NCBI GenBank assembly: GCA_017440585.1
Contig: JAFSGW010000074.1
Location: 1 to 38,943 of the forward strand
DNA length: 38,943 nt
Reading direction: 5' to 3'
From: Clostridia bacterium
GTDB taxonomy: Bacteria; Bacillota; Clostridia; UMGS1883
Of this stretch, positions 6,361-12,539 are shown piece by piece. Numbering within the stretch: position 1 is the stretch's first letter; every line of letters starts with the position of its first letter. The position numbers and the translations under genes were made by a program. The notes under the pieces were generated by a model. It was not told the DNA's origin and did not search any database. It saw nothing but the letters and a program-made list of their open reading frames with translations.

Positions 6361-6441
6361 AAAAAAAAAGACAGACAATAAACGATCTTGTCTGTCACTA
6401 AAAGGAGGGAAAATGAAAAAAGTTTCGTACCTTTTCGGTAC
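6361..6441 (-). ncRNA. Candidate small regulatory RNA with an anti-Shine-Dalgarno segment
   Basis: A transcript of about 80 nt is delimited by a promoter (6448-6476) and a strong terminator. Its 5' end folds as GTACC-GAAAA-GGTAC (6441-6427). An unpaired segment follows (6421-6400, minus strand) that reads TTTTTTCATTTTCCC then TCCTTTT. The terminator hairpin is GACAGACA/TGTCTGTC (6396-6389 with 6377-6370) followed by nine T (6369-6361). The unpaired segment is the exact complement of a textbook translation start (AAAAGGAGGG, AAA, ATG, AAAAAA). C-rich anti-SD segments of this kind are known from Gram-positive sRNAs such as RsaE and FsrA. The plus strand carries a 13-codon frame in the same place (6413-6454), but no good promoter for it. 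The terminator may also end transcripts from the ATPase gene. Confidence 0.55.
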
Positions 6442-6447
6442 AATTAG

Positions 6448-6476
6448 AGTATAGCAAACAAAATCGAATTTTGCAA
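6448..6476 (-). promoter_or_regulatory. Sigma-A promoter of the candidate sRNA
   Basis: Minus strand TTGCAA (6476-6471), 17 bp, TATACT (6453-6448). The expected start near 6441 coincides with the first base of the 5' hairpin. The remainder of the gap, 6477-6700, is A/T-rich and I see no gene in it. Confidence 0.65.
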
Positions 6477-6700
6477 TACACGAAAAGTTAGAAATATGTC
6501 AATATTTTTTCATTTTTTTATGCAATTTTCACAAAAACACAAATTCGTAACCCTTAAACCTCGCATTTTTCAGCTTTCAAGCAGTTATTTTCACTTTTTT
6601 GCTGTTTTTTTATGATAATAAAATCACATTTCGGGGTGTTTTTGTTACATTTTCGCTCTTTCCCTCATTCTTCTTTTGACCAATTTATGCAGTTTTATTT

Positions 6701-8503
6701 CTACATTTTAAGGGTTCTTAAGGTGTTTAATACGGCTATTACCATAACTCCCACATCGGCAAAAACAGCCTGCCACATATCTGCATAACCAAAGGCGGTG
6801 AGAATAAGCACCATAACCTTTACCGCAATGGAAAAAACAATGTTCTGCCTTACTATATTAAGGGTTTTTCTTGCAATTTTTATGCTTTCGGGCAAAAGGG
6901 CAATATCGTCATTCATAAAAACAACGTCGCTTGCTTCAATTGCCGCATCAGAGCCCATCATTCCCATGGCAATACCGCAGTCCGCTCTTTTCAATACCGG
7001 GGCATCGTTAATGCCGTCGCCTAAATAAACGGTCATTCCGCTATCATCTGCCATGATTTCCTCAAGCTTTTTAACCTTTCCGTCGGGCAGAAGTGAGTGA
7101 TACATTCCGTCAAGTCCTGCTTCCATGTATACATCCTCCGCACCCTTTTCGCCGTCCCCCGTAAGCATAATAACCTTTTTAATTCCCATGCTGTGCAATT
7201 TGTTCACCACATCACGGGCACTTTCCTTTACAGCGTCAATAACCGTTATGGAGGCTGCATGCACACCGTCAATACCCACAAAAACATTACTCTTACCCTT
7301 TTGGGTAACCTCAATTCCGTTTTCTTCAAGGAAGGCTCTGTTTCCCACATAAACCTCCCTGCCTTCATACACGCCGTACATTCCCTTACCGGGGAATTCC
7401 TTCACGTTCTCAACCTCATAAATCGCATTTGTGGCATTTGCAATTGCTCTTGCCGTAGGGTGGGTGGAGAAGCGCTCAATGCTTCCTGCAATCCTTACAG
7501 CCTCTTTATTGTCAAAGTCTGCCACAATCAGCTTTCCCGTTGTCAAAGTGCCGGTTTTGTCGCACACAACCGTAGTGCACTTTTCCAGAATTTCAAGGAA
7601 GCTGCTGCCCTTTACAAGCACACCTCGCCTTGACTGAGCCCCAATACCGCCAAAAAATGAAAGAGGCACGCTTATAACCAATGCACAGGGGCATGAAACA
7701 ACAAGGAAGGACAACGCCCTCATAACCCAGGCGGTGAGATTGCCGAAAAATATGGGCGGTATAAACGCCACTAAAAGTGCAAGCATAACCACAACGGGGG
7801 TGTAAACACGGGCAAAGCGTGTTATAAAATTCTCGTAACGGCCTTTGTTCAAGGCTGAATGCTCCACAAGCTCCAATACCTTCATAACGGTGGAATCTGT
7901 GTATTCCTTCTCGGCTGTAATTTCAATGGGTGCACTCATGTTTACGCAGCCGCTTATAACCTTTTCATTTTCCAACACAAACCTTGGTATGCTTTCCCCG
8001 GTCATTGCCGAGGTGTCAATATAGCTCTGCCCCTTTTTAACCACACCGTCAACGGGTATTCTTTCGCCGGGCTTAACAAGCACAATATCCCCAACTGCTA
8101 TCTCTTCGGGGAAAACCTCGCAAAATTCTCCGTCACGAAAAACAGATGCAACCTCCGGTGCAATATCCATCAGCTCCGTGATGGACTTTCGGCTTCTACC
8201 CACCGCAATGCTCTGGAAAAGCTCACCAATCTGGAAAAACAGCATTACAAAAACCGCTTCGGGGTATTCGCCAATTATAAATGCCCCCACCGTTGCCAAC
8301 GCCATCAGAAAATTTTCGTCAAAAAGGTGTCCATGGAAAATATTCCTCACCGCACCAAAAAGCACATCGTACCCAACTATAAAATAAGGCACTAAAAACA
8401 AAAGTGCTTTTACAATTCCCTCTTGGGGCAACAGCACCACGCCCACAAAAAGCACAGTTGCAGCTATTATTCTGTATAAATTCTCCTTCTGCCTTCTGCT
8501 CAC
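6701..8503 (-). CDS. Heavy-metal P1B-type ATPase (CadA/ZntA-like)
   Basis: A 600-residue metal-exporting ATPase. Motifs in order: TGES (169-172), membrane metal site SCPCALV (C271-P-C273), phosphorylation site DKTGTLT (D315), HP signature STHPT (H348-P349) and hinge GDGINDAPVL. The CPC motif and overall sequence fit Zn/Cd/Pb exporters of the P1B-2 group. The usual N-terminal HMA domain is absent; a separate HMA protein is encoded just upstream at 8592-8813. GTG start at 8503 has GGGAG with 8 nt spacing. It is the last gene of arsR-hma-ATPase on one strand. No terminator is visible until the one at 6361-6396. Confidence 0.92.
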   Translation of the reverse strand: MSRRQKENLYRIIAATVLFVGVVLLPQEGIVKALLFLVPYFIVGYDVLFGAVRNIFHGHLFDENFLMALATVGAFIIGEYPEAVFVMLFFQIGELFQSIAVGRSRKSITELMDIAPEVASVFRDGEFCEVFPEEIAVGDIVLVKPGERIPVDGVVKKGQSYIDTSAMTGESIPRFVLENEKVISGCVNMSAPIEITAEKEYTDSTVMKVLELVEHSALNKGRYENFITRFARVYTPVVVMLALLVAFIPPIFFGNLTAWVMRALSFLVVSCPCALVISVPLSFFGGIGAQSRRGVLVKGSSFLEILEKCTTVVCDKTGTLTTGKLIVADFDNKEAVRIAGSIERFSTHPTARAIANATNAIYEVENVKEFPGKGMYGVYEGREVYVGNRAFLEENGIEVTQKGKSNVFVGIDGVHAASITVIDAVKESARDVVNKLHSMGIKKVIMLTGDGEKGAEDVYMEAGLDGMYHSLLPDGKVKKLEEIMADDSGMTVYLGDGINDAPVLKRADCGIAMGMMGSDAAIEASDVVFMNDDIALLPESIKIARKTLNIVRQNIVFSIAVKVMVLILTAFGYADMWQAVFADVGVMVIAVLNTLRTLKM

Positions 8504-8545
8504 ATAACCAACTCCCTTTACCGCTATAGCAAAAGCGCTTCAATT

Positions 8546-8597
8546 GAATTCTGCCTGCAGAATTCTTCCCTTAATTGCTCATTGCTCATTACTAATT
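8546..8597 (-). repeat. Composite palindromic intergenic element 2 (hma-ATPase)
   Basis: A 29-bp tract (8597-8569, minus strand: AATTAGTAATGAG, then CAATGAGC, then AATTAAGG) is identical to the tract at 11340-11312. A 20-bp palindrome GAATTCTGC/GCAGAATTC follows (8565-8546). The tract begins inside the last codons of the hma gene and supplies its TAG stop. Confidence 0.85.
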
Positions 8598-8813
8598 CCT
8601 TATTATCCTGCATCGGGGGTCAACCTTTTTTATAACCTTCTGTGCCTCATCTAAAATTTTATCAAGGCTACCCTCATCACATTCAATGAGAAGCTTCTGT
8701 GTAACATAGCTCACAACAGCACTTTCCACGCCCTCTATCTTCTTTATTCCGTTTTCCATATTTTGTGCACATACAGCACAATCAACCTCATCCAGCTTAA
8801 ATACCTTTTTCAT
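8592..8813 (-). CDS. Stand-alone HMA-domain metal-binding protein
   Basis: A 73-residue heavy-metal-associated domain with the ferredoxin-like HMA pattern. The metal site is DCAVCA (C12, C15), a variant of GMxCxxC. The segment IKKIEGVESAVVSYVTQKLLIEC is the usual beta-alpha-beta core. It lies between the ArsR regulator and the ATPase, and the ATPase lacks its own HMA domain, so this protein probably takes the place of that domain in delivering or sensing the metal ion; that is inference from context. ATG at 8813 is preceded by AAAGGAG with 10 nt spacing. Its 3' end (AGG AAT TAG) runs into the repeat tract of element 2. Confidence 0.88.
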   Translation of the reverse strand: MKKVFKLDEVDCAVCAQNMENGIKKIEGVESAVVSYVTQKLLIECDEGSLDKILDEAQKVIKKVDPRCRIIRN

Positions 8814-8849
8814 ACCTTTAACGCTCCTTTCATGTCATATCAGTTCACT

Positions 8850-8963
8850 TTGATTAGGTAATTGCAACATTTTTATAATGAACAGGGACAGGGCTGCTTT
8901 TGCAAGTCGGGCGACGACTTCCAAAAGGACATCTGCGGATGTCTTTTCACCCACTGTCCCGTG
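8850..8963 (-). repeat. CAGGGACA-ended inverted-repeat element, copy B
   Basis: Core 8883-8963 has ends CAGGGACAG and CTGTCCCGTG in inverted orientation. Inside are two hairpins, AAGTCG/CGACTT (8904-8920) and GACATC-TGCG-GATGTC (8928-8943), embedded in CTTTTG-like linkers. The flank 8850-8882 reads on the minus strand TTATAAAAATGTTGCAAT, then TACCTAATC, and closely matches the flank of copy C (35162-35192). It fills the gap between arsR and hma, and no gene lies here. Confidence 0.7.
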
Positions 8964-8992
8964 CCGGTGCTCCCAACAGCTCATAGCGTTCA

Positions 8993-9277
8993 TCATTCAC
9001 AAATATGCTCCATACCCATTTCAATAATGCTCTTTACATGGTCATCACTAAGTGCATAAAACACAGCCTTCCCCTCTTTACGGTACTTAACAAGCCTTGC
9101 CTGCTTCAGTATCCTCAGCTGATGGCTTATGGCACTCATGGTCATGGAAAGCTTCTCCGCAATGTAGTTAACGCACATCTCATTTTCACTAAGTGCATAC
9201 AATATCCTTATTCGGGTACTATCACCAAATATCTTATATAATTCCGCCAGGTCATACAACAATTCTTCCTCGGGCAT
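8993..9277 (-). CDS. ArsR/SmtB-family metal-sensing repressor
   Basis: A 94-residue winged-helix repressor that releases its operator when metal binds. The DNA-recognition helix is near TMSAISHQLRILKQARLV. At the C-terminus D78, H80, H91 and E94 match in spacing the alpha-5 zinc ligands of SmtB (D104, H106, H117, E120), with E94 as the last residue. The alpha-3 site is incomplete (MCVNY has one Cys, not CVC). Zinc or cobalt sensing therefore seems more likely than cadmium or lead sensing. Leads the operon arsR-hma-ATPase; operator 9303-9318 and promoter 9330-9358 lie just upstream. ATG at 9277 follows GAAGGAGG. Confidence 0.9.
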   Translation of the reverse strand: MPEEELLYDLAELYKIFGDSTRIRILYALSENEMCVNYIAEKLSMTMSAISHQLRILKQARLVKYRKEGKAVFYALSDDHVKSIIEMGMEHICE

Positions 9278-9302
9278 TTTACCGCCTCCTTCATTTTAAT
9301 AC

Positions 9303-9318
9303 TTGAATAATTGTTCAA
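9303..9318. promoter_or_regulatory. ArsR/SmtB-type operator
   Basis: TTGAATAATTGTTCAA is a near-perfect palindrome of the TGAA-x-TTCA kind bound by SmtB/CzrA-like repressors. It lies about 5-20 bp downstream of the expected start of the arsR transcript, so the operon is probably autoregulated. Confidence 0.7.
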
Positions 9319-9329
9319 CCGTTAATCAA

Positions 9330-9358
9330 AATATAACACCTATTGATACAATTGTCAA
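9330..9358 (-). promoter_or_regulatory. Sigma-A promoter of the arsR operon
   Basis: Minus strand TTGACA (9358-9353), 17 bp, TATATT (9335-9330). The -35 box and spacer lie inside an inverted repeat (9335-9366) that also looks like the terminator of the upstream operon. Confidence 0.8.
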
Positions 9359-9366
9359 CAGGTGTT
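9335..9366. terminator. Hairpin overlapping the arsR promoter
   Basis: Arms AACACCT (9335-9341) and AGGTGTT (9360-9366), with inner TGA/TCA pairs, form an inverted repeat just after the stop codon of the minus-strand gene at 9375-9818. On the plus strand it is followed by TTT. It may terminate the arg operon or serve as a second regulatory site. Confidence 0.45.
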
Positions 9367-9374
9367 TTTAAAAT

Positions 9375-9818
9375 TTATTTATCTTCTACTGCAATACAGA
9401 TTGTATAACCTTTCAAATCGTAATATGCTTCAACTCTTATCTGAGCGGTTCCCATAAGCTTATATGCTGACAGCTTTGTAATTTTGCTATCATTCTCCAA
9501 AGCCTCATTAAAACTGAAGCCTTCGTTTTTCTCAAGATAATTAAAATAGCCTTCAACGTCTTCCTTTGCATGATTTTTACTTGTATAAGTATAATTCTTT
9601 TCAACTGTATTGTTTTTACTGACGGAACTGCTGAAAGACACCACTTTTCTTTTGCCCACAACCTTTGTTATGGCAGTAACCTTATAGCCTGCAACCTCAT
9701 AGCTTTCAAGTGTTGCCAGCTTTTTCAAACTTCTGAGTATTAAAGAAACAAAGACTACTGCAACCACCGCAATAAGTATCATTGCTGCAAGAAATATAAA
9801 TTTTTGGATATCTGTCAA
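9375..9818 (-). CDS. Hypothetical membrane-anchored protein
   Basis: I do not recognise this 147-residue protein. It has one hydrophobic N-terminal segment (about residues 8-30) followed by a soluble alpha/beta domain rich in Lys, Ser and Thr (KRKVVSFSSSVSKNNTVEKN), and later a QIRVEAYYDLKGYTICIAVED strand region. No catalytic motif is visible. It starts with TTG at 9818, preceded by GGGGG at 9 nt; no ATG near that position gives a better start. It follows ybaK by 18 bp on the same strand and is the last gene of the argC-argB-ybaK transcript. It may be a surface-exposed or membrane-associated protein. Confidence 0.65.
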   Translation of the reverse strand: MTDIQKFIFLAAMILIAVVAVVFVSLILRSLKKLATLESYEVAGYKVTAITKVVGKRKVVSFSSSVSKNNTVEKNYTYTSKNHAKEDVEGYFNYLEKNEGFSFNEALENDSKITKLSAYKLMGTAQIRVEAYYDLKGYTICIAVEDK

Positions 9819-9836
9819 ATTTCGTTTCCCCCTTTT

Positions 9837-10307
9837 TTACATACACAAATCAATTATTTCCGCTTTTACATACTCTGCAAGCTGTTCACCGTTCAAAATC
9901 ATCTGACAGCCTCTCACCCCTGCGGAAACGGCAATCTTATCAAACAAAATAACAGTTTCGTCAATATAGGTGGGGTACTGCTTTTTCATGCCCACGGGGC
10001 TGCAGCCACCGCGGATATAGCCCGTCAGGTTAAGTAAATCCTTCACGGCTACCATTTCAACCTTTTTATTTCCCGTAGCCTTTGCCGCCTTTTTCAGGTC
10101 AAGCTCGCCCGTTACGGGTATGCAGAATACGGCTATGCCGTTTTTATCGCCCTTTGTAACAAGGGTTTTAAAAACGCTGTCAGGGTCCATGCCAACCTTT
10201 TTAGCCACGGTTTCGCCACTAAGGTCACTTTCGTCAACCTCGTATTCCTTTGTTTCAAATTCTATTCCTGCCTGCTCAATAAGCCTTATCGCATTAGTCT
10301 TTACCAT
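9837..10307 (-). CDS. ybaK: Cys-tRNA(Pro)/Cys-tRNA deacylase, YbaK/EbsC family
   Basis: A 156-residue trans-editing enzyme that hydrolyses mischarged Cys-tRNA(Pro). It shows the YbaK hallmarks: KTNAIRLIEQAGIEFE at the start, VFKTLVTKGD with the conserved Lys, and GYIRGGCSPVGMKKQYPTYID. Cytoplasmic. The ATG at 10307 is fixed by the conserved N-terminus, but no Shine-Dalgarno site lies in the usual window. The nearest, AAGGAG (10340-10345), is 32 nt away, with a perfect 10-bp hairpin (10317-10339) in between; folding would leave 9 nt between the site and ATG. It follows argB in the transcript, separated by element 3. Confidence 0.92.
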   Translation of the reverse strand: MVKTNAIRLIEQAGIEFETKEYEVDESDLSGETVAKKVGMDPDSVFKTLVTKGDKNGIAVFCIPVTGELDLKKAAKATGNKKVEMVAVKDLLNLTGYIRGGCSPVGMKKQYPTYIDETVILFDKIAVSAGVRGCQMILNGEQLAEYVKAEIIDLCM

Positions 10308-10316
10308 AACATCAAT

Positions 10317-10412
10317 AAGATTTTTCTGCGAAAAATCTTCTCCTTAACTCTTCACTATTCATTCTTAACTTTTCACTTGATAACTAATTGATTGAAAATC
10401 AATTAGTTATCA
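10317..10412 (-). repeat. Composite palindromic intergenic element 3 (argB-ybaK)
   Basis: In transcript order there is a perfect 16-bp stem (10412-10397 with 10393-10378) formed by the last argB codons including its TGA and the bases behind it. A purine-rich tract of AGTGAAAAG-like repeats ends in GTTAAGG. Last comes the palindrome AAGATTTTTC/GAAAAATCTT (10339-10317). The same order (tract, TTAAGG, short palindrome) appears in elements 1, 2 and 4. AAGGAG, which probably serves as the ybaK ribosome-binding site, is part of the element. Confidence 0.8.
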
Positions 10413-11262
10413 TTGTACCAACGCCCGTATCCGTAAATATTTCAAGAAGTATACAATGAGGCACTCTGCCGTCAATGATATGCACCTTCTGTACGCCTGC
10501 ACGGATTGCTTCCACACAGCCCGTAACCTTGGGAATCATGCCTCCGCTGATTACGCCTTTTTCTATATTTTCCTGAACTTCGTCACAGTTCATAACAAAA
10601 ATAACATTGCCCTCATTGTCCTTAACGCCTTCAATGTCTGTTAAGAACATAAGCTTTTCTGCACCGACTGCCGCCGCAACAGCACTTGCAACATCGTCTG
10701 CATTGATATTATAGCTGTTGCCCTCGTCGTCTATACCGATAGGTGCAATAACGGGTATGTATTTATCCTTACAGATAAGGTTAATAACCTTGCCGTCCAC
10801 CTTTACAATATTACCCACAAAGCCAAGCTCAACCTCTTTGCCGTCAACAATGGTTGTTTTCTTTTCACACTTTATGCACTTGCCGTCAATACCTGAAATA
10901 CCAATGGCATTACCGCCGTGCTTTTCAACAAGGGAAACAATTTCCTTGTTTGTTTTACCAACTAAAACCATCTGAGCAATACGCATTGTGTCAGCATCTG
11001 TGTAACGAAGACCGTTGATGAACTTTGTTTCAATGTTAAAGCTCTTGAGTGCATTTGTAATGTCGGGGCCGCCACCGTGTACAACAATGGGGTTAGCACC
11101 GATAAGCTTTAAAAGTGCAATATCCTCAACAATGGTTTCCTTCAGTTCTTCGTTTATCATGGCGTTACCGCCGTATTTTACAACAATAGTCTTACCGGAA
11201 AGCTTCTGCATATAAGGAAGAGCCTCCATCAGAACATTTGCTTTTTCAATATGTGAACTCAT
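10399..11262 (-). CDS. argB: Acetylglutamate kinase
   Basis: A 287-residue enzyme that phosphorylates N-acetyl-L-glutamate, the second step of arginine synthesis. Family motifs: VVKYGGNAM (phosphate-binding Lys and Gly), VHGGGPDI, then [29 protein letters not shown], with a GGMIPKV segment near the C-terminus. The short N-terminal helix before [12 protein letters not shown] could allow hexamer formation and arginine feedback, but that is not certain from sequence. ATG at 11262 follows AAAGGAG with 7 nt spacing. It lies downstream of argC; argJ and argD are not in the window. Its stop codon is inside the palindrome of element 3. Confidence 0.97.
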   Translation of the reverse strand: MSSHIEKANVLMEALPYMQKLSGKTIVVKYGGNAMINEELKETIVEDIALLKLIGANPIVVHGGGPDITNALKSFNIETKFINGLRYTDADTMRIAQMVLVGKTNKEIVSLVEKHGGNAIGISGIDGKCIKCEKKTTIVDGKEVELGFVGNIVKVDGKVINLICKDKYIPVIAPIGIDDEGNSYNINADDVASAVAAAVGAEKLMFLTDIEGVKDNEGNVIFVMNCDEVQENIEKGVISGGMIPKVTGCVEAIRAGVQKVHIIDGRVPHCILLEIFTDTGVGTMITN

Positions 11263-11290
11263 AATAAAACTCCTTTTATAATACCAATCT

Positions 11291-11340
11291 GAATTCCTGA
11301 CAGGAATTCCACCTTAATTGCTCATTGCTCATTACTAATT
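11291..11340 (-). repeat. Composite palindromic intergenic element 4 (argC-argB)
   Basis: The 29-bp tract at 11340-11312 is identical to that of element 2 (8597-8569) and ends in AATTAAGG. The palindrome GAATTCCTG/CAGGAATTC follows (11309-11291). It fills most of the 83-bp gap between argC and argB, leaving room for the argB ribosome-binding site. Confidence 0.85.
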
Positions 11341-11345
11341 GCTAA

Positions 11346-12386
11346 TTACATATAAAACCCTGCCTGAGCAATGCCTTCAGCTTCGTTTAATCCGAACATA
11401 ATATTCATATTCTGCACAGCCTGACCTGCCGCACCCTTAAAGAGGTTGTCAATAGCACTAATTACAATAACTCTCTTTAATCTGGGGTCAACCACAACAC
11501 CTATGTCAACAAAGTTGCTGCCACTTACATGGTTACTTTCGGGCAATTTGCCTGCATCGTAAACTCTTACAAACCTCTCACCCTTGTAAAATTCCTTATA
11601 CAATTCCACAACCTCTTGGGTTGTTTTGTCTACCTTTAAATTAGCATAGCAGGTTGCAAAAATGCCTCTCTTCATGGGAACCAGGTGAGGTGTGAAGGAA
11701 AGTGCAATTTCCTCATTCGCAAGCAATCCCAATTCCTGCTCAATTTCACTTGTGTGGCGGTGTGTACCAACCTTGTAAGCCATCAGGTTTTCTGTACATT
11801 CGCAGAAGTGATAGTTAATATGTAAGCCTCGTCCTGCACCCGTAACACCGCTCTTTGCATCAATAATAATGGAAGAGTTATCAATATAACCGTTCTTTAC
11901 AAGAGGTGCCATACCCAGTATGGAGCAGGTTGTGTAACAGCCTGGGTTACCTATAAGGCGTGCATTCTTGATTTCGTCACGGTGCAATTCACAAAGCCCG
12001 TAAACAGACTCGTCCAATAATTCGGGGTTGGAATGCTTTTCACCGTACCACTTTTCATAAACTTCAACATCGTTATAACGGAAGTCGCCTGAGAGGTCAA
12101 TAACCCTTAAGCCTGCCTCAAAAAGAGCCGGGATAACCTCCTTGGATGCACCGTGAGGAAGTGCCGTGAAAACAACGTCGCACTCCTTTGCCGCCTTTTC
12201 TACGTCCAGATCCTCGCACACAATATCGCAAATACCTCTTAAATGAGGGTAAATATCGCTCATTTTCTGTCCCACATAGGAATGTGAAACAAGCATCTTT
12301 ATTTCAACTTCCTTATGTCCCGAAAGTATCCTTACAAGCTCCTCGCCTGCATAGCCTGTGGCACCCAATACGCCAACCTTTATCAT
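11346..12386 (-). CDS. argC: N-acetyl-gamma-glutamyl-phosphate reductase
   Basis: A 346-residue NADPH-dependent reductase, third step of arginine synthesis. The N-terminal Rossmann motif is GVLGATGYAGEELVRIL. The active-site Cys is in IGNPGCYTT and the substrate region HTSEIEQEL is present, giving the full length of the short-form ArgC. Start ATG at 12386 with AAAGGAAG 8 nt upstream. First gene of argC-argB-ybaK-unknown, transcribed from 12418-12446. The AT-rich sequence just upstream of the promoter (ATTTGCATAAATATTG) could hold an ArgR box, but the match is loose. Confidence 0.97.
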   Translation of the reverse strand: MIKVGVLGATGYAGEELVRILSGHKEVEIKMLVSHSYVGQKMSDIYPHLRGICDIVCEDLDVEKAAKECDVVFTALPHGASKEVIPALFEAGLRVIDLSGDFRYNDVEVYEKWYGEKHSNPELLDESVYGLCELHRDEIKNARLIGNPGCYTTCSILGMAPLVKNGYIDNSSIIIDAKSGVTGAGRGLHINYHFCECTENLMAYKVGTHRHTSEIEQELGLLANEEIALSFTPHLVPMKRGIFATCYANLKVDKTTQEVVELYKEFYKGERFVRVYDAGKLPESNHVSGSNFVDIGVVVDPRLKRVIVISAIDNLFKGAAGQAVQNMNIMFGLNEAEGIAQAGFYM

Positions 12387-12417
12387 AAATAAAACTTCCT
12401 TTCGAAAAATATTTATA

Positions 12418-12446
12418 ATTATACACCCCCTCGCATATTATTGCAA
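12418..12446 (-). promoter_or_regulatory. Sigma-A promoter of the arg operon
   Basis: Minus strand TTGCAA (12446-12441), 17 bp, TATAAT (12423-12418). It is back to back with the plus-strand promoter at 12477-12505, so a regulator between them could affect both. Confidence 0.75.
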
Positions 12447-12476
12447 CCCCTTTTGACAATATTTATGCAAATTATT

Positions 12477-12505
12477 TTGACAAATACCCTGCTCTATTAT
12501 ATAAT
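12477..12505 (+). promoter_or_regulatory. Sigma-A promoter of the ricin-domain gene pair
   Basis: TTGACA (12477-12482), 17 bp, TATAAT (12500-12505). Both boxes are perfect consensus, followed about 35 bp later by the start codon at 12540. Confidence 0.85.
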
Positions 12506-12539
12506 ATATGTATGTATAACTATACCGAGGAGGGTATAT

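Noticed and set aside
6168..6443. 91-codon minus-strand frame in the gene-free region
   Set aside because: It covers the candidate sRNA, the inverted-repeat element and a terminator, with no ribosome-binding site. The composition fits non-coding DNA.
6413..6454. 13-codon plus-strand mini-frame with a perfect Shine-Dalgarno site
   Set aside because: Promoter and terminator signals fit the minus strand, and the apparent start region is better explained as the complement of an sRNA pairing segment. Kept only as an alternative.
7097..7633. 178-codon plus-strand frame
   Set aside because: Antisense to the P1B ATPase, whose motifs are complete; no ribosome-binding site.
12447..12476. ArgR (ARG box) site upstream of argC
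   Set aside because: The AT-rich sequence TTTATGCAAAT resembles half of an ARG box, but the second half is poor. Not strong enough to list as a feature.
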